NCBI RefSeq assembly: GCF_018141005.1
Contig: NZ_CP046582.1
Coordinates: forward strand, 2,976,001 to 3,040,000
Length of the DNA: 64,000 nt
Direction of reading: 5' to 3'
DNA from: Erwinia sp. E602
GTDB taxonomy: Bacteria; Pseudomonadota; Gammaproteobacteria; Enterobacterales; Enterobacteriaceae
Shown here piece by piece: positions 59,284 to 64,000 of the stretch (position 1 is its first letter; each line of letters opens with the position of its first letter). The notes under the pieces were generated by a model. That model was given only the letters and a program-made list of their open reading frames with translations. It ran no database searches and was not told where the DNA came from. A program made the translations under genes and the position numbers.

Positions 59284-59309
59284 AGTAGTACCGCGTTAAA
59301 TCCGCGGAA

Positions 59310-59480
59310 TTACTTAGTGATGACCTTGCGACCGCGGTAGTAACCATCCGCAGTGATGTGGTGACGCAGATGAGTTTCGCCTGAAACTTTGTCTACGGAA
59401 AGAGTTGCAGTGGTCAGAGCATCGTGCGAACGACGCATGCCACGCTTGGAACGGGTTGGTTTATTCTGTTGTACGGCCAT
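59310..59480 (-). CDS. rpmF: RpmF, 50S ribosomal protein L32
   Basis: A 56-residue protein read directly from the minus strand: [20 protein letters not shown] at the start and [17 protein letters not shown] at the end, close to E. coli L32. It sits between yceD and plsX, as in E. coli, where yceD, rpmF and the fab genes are linked. Confidence 0.96.
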   Translation of the reverse strand: MAVQQNKPTRSKRGMRRSHDALTTATLSVDKVSGETHLRHHITADGYYRGRKVITK

Positions 59481-59494
59481 GGACCTTACTCCTA

Positions 59495-60016
59495 TTACTT
59501 ATGCTTTAAACTGGCTAATACGGCAAATGGATTCGGTTTTTCCGCCTCTGCAGGCAGTTGACCAAACACCATGTCCGCCTCGGACACTTCACAGTGTTCA
59601 GAATCATGCACCGGAACGACAGGCAGGGCGAGGATGATTTCATCTTCAACCATTGCCAGCAGATCGGTTTCGCCAAACTCGTTGACGTCGATCGGCTCGT
59701 ACGCTTCCGGTAGAGCTTCTGCCTGCTCGTCGGTGACGACCGGGCTGAAACAGTACGATACGTGGACCTCGTGAGCAAACGTCTTGTTGCAGCGTTGGCA
59801 ACACAGCGTAACGGAAACTTCAGCGGTACCTTCCAGTACTGCCAGACGCTGTGGGTCAATCGCGAACGACATCGCGCATACTACATCGCTGTCCACACTG
59901 ACTACTGACTCGGCAATACGCTCAACCTGATCAGGGGTGTAAACACCCTGGTAGTCCAGGCGTTTTTGAGCAGTACGTACTAAGTCGAGAGACAGGGGTA
60001 ATTTTACCTTTTGCAT
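59495..60016 (-). CDS. yceD: YceD, DUF177-family protein linked to 23S rRNA accumulation
   Basis: A 173-residue acidic protein with a cysteine motif CCQRCNKTF in the middle. YceD and its plant relatives affect 23S rRNA levels; the mechanism is not settled. It lies just upstream of rpmF, as usual. No ribosome site is clear before the ATG at 60016. Confidence 0.93.
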   Translation of the reverse strand: MQKVKLPLSLDLVRTAQKRLDYQGVYTPDQVERIAESVVSVDSDVVCAMSFAIDPQRLAVLEGTAEVSVTLCCQRCNKTFAHEVHVSYCFSPVVTDEQAEALPEAYEPIDVNEFGETDLLAMVEDEIILALPVVPVHDSEHCEVSEADMVFGQLPAEAEKPNPFAVLASLKHK

Positions 60017-60158
60017 AGGGCGCGCATATTAACTTTGTAACGACATAGAGTCAAAGAAAAAGGCCGTAAAACGACATCTTTCACCCATGATTCGCATCCA
60101 GTGCGGCGCATAGTTTAAAATGCCTGCCACTGTTACGCTATAGATTCTGGAAAAAATT

Positions 60159-60740
60159 ATGCGACAACTGGTGTTAGCGTCCACTTCACCCTATCGTCAG
60201 GCCCTGCTGGCAAAGCTTCAGCTGCCGTTTACCACCGCCGCCCCGTCAACTGACGAAACGCCTCATCCCGGTGAATCTGCTGAGGATTTGGTGCTCCGGC
60301 TGGCGATCGCTAAAGCCCGTGCGCTGGGGGAAGCTTTCCCCGATAGCCTGATCGTGGGTTCAGACCAGGTCTGCGTGCTTAACGGCGCGATCTGCGGCAA
60401 GCCCCACACCGAGGAGAATGCCCGCGCACAACTGCGCGCCGCCAGCGGCAACAGCGTGGTGTTTTATACCGGACTGGCGCTGTTCGACAGCCGCGACGGC
60501 AGCGTGCAGAGCCGGGTTGAGCCATTCAGCGTCGATTTCCGCCCGCTGAGCGACGCGGAAATAGCCCGCTACGTTGCGCTGGAGCAGCCGCTCAACTGCG
60601 CGGGCAGCTTTAAGAGTGAAGGGTTGGGGATTACGCTGTTTGAGCGCTTATCCGGCCGCGATCCGAACACGCTGGTCGGCCTGCCGCTGATCGCACTGGC
60701 GGAAATGCTACGTAATGCCGGAGTAGATCCGCTGGCGTAA
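60159..60740 (+). CDS. yceF: YceF, Maf-like 7-methyl-GTP pyrophosphatase
   Basis: A 193-residue nucleotide pyrophosphatase of the Maf family with [11 protein letters not shown] at the start and the catalytic Asp in VGSDQVC. The YceF branch prefers m7GTP. It is divergent from yceD and convergent with rluC. Confidence 0.94.
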   Translation: MRQLVLASTSPYRQALLAKLQLPFTTAAPSTDETPHPGESAEDLVLRLAIAKARALGEAFPDSLIVGSDQVCVLNGAICGKPHTEENARAQLRAASGNSVVFYTGLALFDSRDGSVQSRVEPFSVDFRPLSDAEIARYVALEQPLNCAGSFKSEGLGITLFERLSGRDPNTLVGLPLIALAEMLRNAGVDPLA

Positions 60741-60760
60741 CAGCACCGCGCTCTGAAAAG

Positions 60761-60791
60761 CGCTGGCTCGGCTATTACGGCTGGGCCAGCG
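60761..60791. terminator. Hairpin between convergent yceF and rluC
   Basis: CGCTGGC pairs with GCCAGCG around a 17-base loop, between the two stops. No clear U-tract. Confidence 0.4.
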
Positions 60792-60797
60792 TCTGCG

Positions 60798-61757
60798 TTA
60801 CGCCTTGCTCTTGTTGCGCAGCACGGCGAGGCAGCGTTTCAGCTCATCATCCAGCGGTGCTTCGACCCGCATCTCTTCGCCGCTGCCCGGATGCGTGAAT
60901 TTCAGCGCTGCCGCGTGCAGGAACAGACGCTTGAGGCCGGTGCCGCCCAGCTGCTGATCAAAGCCGGCTTCACCGTAGCGATCGTCAAACGCGATCGGAT
61001 GGCCGGCGTGCAGGGTGTGGACGCGGATCTGATGGGTGCGCCCGGTCACCGGGCTGGCCTTGACCAGCGTTGCCACATCGTAGCGCTCTTCCACTTTAAA
61101 CAGCGTTTCCGACGGTTTCCCTTCAGCGCTGACCTTCACTATCCGCTCGCCGCTTTGCAGAATATTTTTCAACAGCGGCGCGCGCACCGATTTGACGTGC
61201 GACGGCCACTGTCCGCTGACCAGCGCCAGGTAGTCTTTCTGCATGCCCTTTTCCCGCAGCTGTTCGTGCAGCGAACGCAGTGCGGAACGTTTTTTCGCCA
61301 CCAGCAGAATGCCAGAGGTATCACGATCCAGGCGATGCACCAGTTCAAGGAAGCGCGCCTCCGGCCGCAGCGCCCGCAGGCCCTCAATCACGCCAAAGCT
61401 GAGCCCGCTGCCACCATGTACCGCGGTGCCTGACGGCTTATTCAGCACCAGAATGTGGTCATCTTCATAGAGGATGGCAGCGGTCAGCGCCGCGACCTTG
61501 GCCAGCTTAGGCGAGACCGCCTCCTCTTCACGTTCTGCCACCCGAACCGGCGGAATGCGCACCTCGTCGCCGGCCTCCAGCTTATATTCCGGTTTAATGC
61601 GTTTTTTGTTCACCCGCACCTCGCCTTTGCGCAGGATGCGGTAAATCATACTTTTCGGCACACCTTTTAACTGGGTGCGTAAAAAGTTATCGATGCGCTG
61701 CCCCGCTTCATCAGCGGAAATGGCAACATACTGTACGGCTGGAGTATTGGTTTTCAT
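60798..61757 (-). CDS. rluC: RluC, 23S rRNA pseudouridine synthase (955/2504/2580)
   Basis: A 319-residue enzyme with an N-terminal S4 domain (about 17-80: MIYRILRKGEVRVNKKRIKP) and the catalytic Asp in HRLDRDTSG. The ATG at 61757 (MKTNTPAVQYVAI) matches E. coli; the longer reading reaches into the rne leader region. It is divergent from rne. Confidence 0.96.
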   Translation of the reverse strand: MKTNTPAVQYVAISADEAGQRIDNFLRTQLKGVPKSMIYRILRKGEVRVNKKRIKPEYKLEAGDEVRIPPVRVAEREEEAVSPKLAKVAALTAAILYEDDHILVLNKPSGTAVHGGSGLSFGVIEGLRALRPEARFLELVHRLDRDTSGILLVAKKRSALRSLHEQLREKGMQKDYLALVSGQWPSHVKSVRAPLLKNILQSGERIVKVSAEGKPSETLFKVEERYDVATLVKASPVTGRTHQIRVHTLHAGHPIAFDDRYGEAGFDQQLGGTGLKRLFLHAAALKFTHPGSGEEMRVEAPLDDELKRCLAVLRNKSKA

Positions 61758-62304
61758 GGTTGGCGATTCTAAATAGCCCGCAGTGATAGCGCCACATCTT
61801 TTTCTGTGCTTAACTGGCAGTGACGGTCGCCGCAGGAAGTTGTGACCGGTTTTTAGACAATTTGCAGAAAAGCACTGCAATTCGCTCTAAAAGCTGAGAG
61901 AAACTTCTCATCGCGGAGAAAGTCACCTTGCGATCACAAGTGTAGCAATGGAATAATGATTCCGTTTTTTATGCGAAAGCTTGTGAACAAAATTTTGCCG
62001 GATAGTTCATATCACGCAGCAATGGCGTAAGACGTAGTGAACCATCAGGCATTTAGCGGGCTGCGGGTTGCAGCCTGGACACACAACGGGATTGGTTCAC
62101 CTGGTATTCTACTGGCGGTTCCCCCCCTTGAATGCGCTGTTTTTCCATATGAAAAACAGGCAACCGAGATTTTGCGCCCCTTGAGCAGCCGACATCCGGG
62201 AGGTTGACGGCTTTGCGATAAGACACGGGGCCATCGGTTTATAGCGTCCAGCGTTACTTTGCCCGCAGCTTTGTCCCTAATGTAAGAATAATGAGTAAGT
62301 TACG
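61758..62304 (+). ncRNA. rne 5' leader with the autoregulatory element
   Basis: A 547-base gap shared by rluC and rne promoters, with a long untranslated rne leader. CTGTTTTTC/GAAAAACAG (62137-62159, loop CATAT) matches the known type of hairpin through which RNase E controls its own mRNA. The last bases before the ATG are the same as remembered from E. coli. Exact ends were not placed. Confidence 0.65.
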
Positions 62305-64000
62305 ATGAAAAGAATGTTGATAAACGCATCTCAGCAGGAAGAGTTGCGTGTTGCCCTGGTGGATGGACAACGTCTGTACGATCTGGATATCGAAAGCCCT
62401 GGACACGAACAGAAGAAAGCCAATATTTATAAAGGCAAGATCACCCGCATTGAACCCAGCCTTGAAGCCGCTTTTGTAGACTACGGCGCTGACCGGCACG
62501 GTTTCCTACCTCTGAAAGAAATTTCCCGCGAATACTTCCCTGCTAATTACTCCGCACACGGCCGCCCGAATATTAAGGATGTGCTGCGTGAAGGTCAGGA
62601 AGTGATCGTTCAGATTGATAAAGAAGAACGTGGCAACAAAGGCGCTGCGCTGACCACCTTTATCAGTCTCGCCGGCAGCTATCTGGTGCTGATGCCTAAC
62701 AACCCGCGTGCTGGCGGTATCTCACGCCGTATCGAAGGTGACGACCGCACCGATCTGAAAGAAGCCCTGTCCGACCTGCAGCTGCCGGATGGCATGGGCC
62801 TGATCGTGCGCACCGCTGGCGTCGGTAAATCTGCCGAAGCGCTGCAGTGGGACTTAAGCTTCCGCCTGAAGCACTGGGACGCGATTAAGAAAGCCGCCGA
62901 CAGCCGCCCTGCTCCTTTCCTGATCCATCAGGAGAGCAACGTGATTGTTCGCGCCTTCCGCGACTATCTGCGTCAGGACATCGGTGAGATCCTGATCGAC
63001 AACCCGAAGGTACTGGAGCTGGCGCGTCAGCATATCGCTGCGCTGGGCCGCCCGGACTTCAGCAGCAAAATCAAGCTGTACACCGGTGAAATCCCGCTGT
63101 TCAGCCACTATCAGATCGAATCGCAGATCGAGTCGGCATTCCAGCGTGAAGTTCGCCTGCCATCCGGCGGTTCTATCGTGATCGACAGCACCGAAGCGCT
63201 GACCGCCATCGACATCAACTCCGCCCGTGCAACCCGCGGTGGCGATATCGAAGAGACGGCGTACAACACCAACCTGGAAGCCGCCGACGAGATCGCACGT
63301 CAGCTGCGTCTGCGTGACCTTGGTGGCCTGATCGTTATCGACTTTATCGATATGACCCCGGTGCGCCACCAGCGTGCGGTGGAAAACCGTCTGCGTGAGG
63401 CCGTCCGTCAGGACCGTGCCCGCATCCAGATCAGCCACATTTCCCGCTTTGGCCTGCTGGAGATGTCACGCCAGCGCCTCAGTCCGTCACTGGGTGAGTC
63501 CAGCCATCACGTCTGCCCACGCTGCAGCGGTACCGGCACCATTCGTGATAACGAGTCGCTGTCACTCTCTATTCTGCGTCTGATTGAAGAAGAAGCGCTG
63601 AAGGAGAACACCAAAGAAGTCCACGCGATTGTGCCGGTGCAGATTGCATCGTACCTGCTGAACGAAAAACGTGAAGCGGTCAGCGCAATTGAGAAACGCC
63701 AGGGCGGCGTGCGCGCGATCATCGTACCAAACGATCAGATGCAGACCCCGCACTTCTCCGTACTGCGCGTGCGCAACGGTGAAGAGACGCAGACGCTGAG
63801 CTATCATCTGCCAAAACTGCATGAAGCAGAAATGGCGCTGCCGTCTGAAGAAGAGCACGCCGAACGTAAACGCCCTGAGCAGCCTGCACTGGCCGCCTTC
63901 GTGATGCCGGATGCCCCACCGCTGCCACAGGAAGTACCGGCAGAAGAAGCGCTGAGCACTAAAGCAGAGGTTGCCGCTGCTGCAACGGCTCCGGCCGCTG
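62305..64000 (+). CDS. rne: Rne, ribonuclease E (N-terminal part, cut by window edge)
   Basis: The first 565 codons of the essential endonuclease that starts mRNA decay and processes rRNA and tRNA. An S1 domain (about 35-125), the 5' sensor and DNase I-like domain ([27 protein letters not shown]) and the zinc-link cysteines in CPRCSGTG are visible. The C-terminal degradosome scaffold is largely beyond the edge. Start [20 protein letters not shown]. Confidence 0.97.
   Translation, partial: MKRMLINASQQEELRVALVDGQRLYDLDIESPGHEQKKANIYKGKITRIEPSLEAAFVDYGADRHGFLPLKEISREYFPANYSAHGRPNIKDVLREGQEVIVQIDKEERGNKGAALTTFISLAGSYLVLMPNNPRAGGISRRIEGDDRTDLKEALSDLQLPDGMGLIVRTAGVGKSAEALQWDLSFRLKHWDAIKKAADSRPAPFLIHQESNVIVRAFRDYLRQDIGEILIDNPKVLELARQHIAALGRPDFSSKIKLYTGEIPLFSHYQIESQIESAFQREVRLPSGGSIVIDSTEALTAIDINSARATRGGDIEETAYNTNLEAADEIARQLRLRDLGGLIVIDFIDMTPVRHQRAVENRLREAVRQDRARIQISHISRFGLLEMSRQRLSPSLGESSHHVCPRCSGTGTIRDNESLSLSILRLIEEEALKENTKEVHAIVPVQIASYLLNEKREAVSAIEKRQGGVRAIIVPNDQMQTPHFSVLRVRNGEETQTLSYHLPKLHEAEMALPSEEEHAERKRPEQPALAAFVMPDAPPLPQEVPAEEALSTKAEVAAAATAPAA

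Noticed and set aside
1..64000. tRNA, rRNA or insertion sequences
   Set aside because: Looked for cloverleaf-like ends, CCA tails, transposase frames and terminal repeats; none was convincing.

Overview
The window looks like chromosome from a member of the Enterobacterales, most likely Erwinia, Pantoea or a near relative. Most proteins align closely with remembered E. coli sequences, and several E. coli gene-order blocks are kept: lolCDE-nagK-cobB, ndh-nagZ-thiK-lpoB-ycfL-hinT-ptsG and tatD-holB-tmk-mltG-pabC-fabF-acpP-fabGDH-plsX-rpmF-yceD / maf / rluC / rne. The genus is an inference. Most of the DNA is GC-rich. One stretch around 7.4-9.25 kb is clearly AT-rich.

Layout. 1-5.4 kb: the C-P lyase operon on the minus strand, phnF-G-H-I-J-K-L and the start of phnM, with phased PhoB-box-like units upstream. 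5.5-7.3 kb: an unrecognised small exported protein and pepT. 7.4-11.3 kb: an accessory patch with an AT-rich 14-TM MFS exporter gene and a divergent sutR-like regulator / ydcO (benE) transporter pair. Two copies of a palindromic operator lie between that pair. 11.4-16.4 kb: cobB, nagK and the lipoprotein-release operon lolCDE. 16.7-37 kb: a motility and surface-behaviour block made of a membrane diguanylate cyclase, cheV, an AriR/YmgB-like protein, fliE, fliFGHIJK, fliLMNOPQR, rcsA, a methyl-accepting chemotaxis protein, a Pmp3 peptide and a two-gene glucosylglycerate-type compatible-solute operon. In E. coli, lolC and mfd lie close together, so this block appears inserted relative to that order. 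37-42.4 kb: mfd, a HigBA-like toxin-antitoxin pair and ycfJ. 42.7-62 kb: the conserved housekeeping block named above. 62.3 kb to the end: rne, cut by the window edge, with its long regulatory leader.

How the genes work together. The fli genes build the basal body, C-ring and flagellar export gate. CheV and the receptor, both behind sigma-28-like promoters, feed the chemotaxis pathway. The diguanylate cyclase, RcsA and the AriR-like protein are of families that shift cells from swimming to capsule or biofilm. The mpgP-gpgS pair sits behind a sigma-S-like -10 element and probably makes an osmolyte. The fab operon, plsX, tmk and holB link fatty-acid and DNA synthesis. mltG, lpoB and nagZ act on peptidoglycan.

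The least explained signals are RNA-level. At 19357-19442 a promoter, three consecutive hairpins and a U-tract lie upstream of the AriR-like gene. At about 34690-34769 an intrinsic terminator has no plus-strand gene in front of it. The perfectly repeated palindrome at 10028-10075 is a third signal worth testing. No tRNA, rRNA, CRISPR array or insertion sequence was seen.
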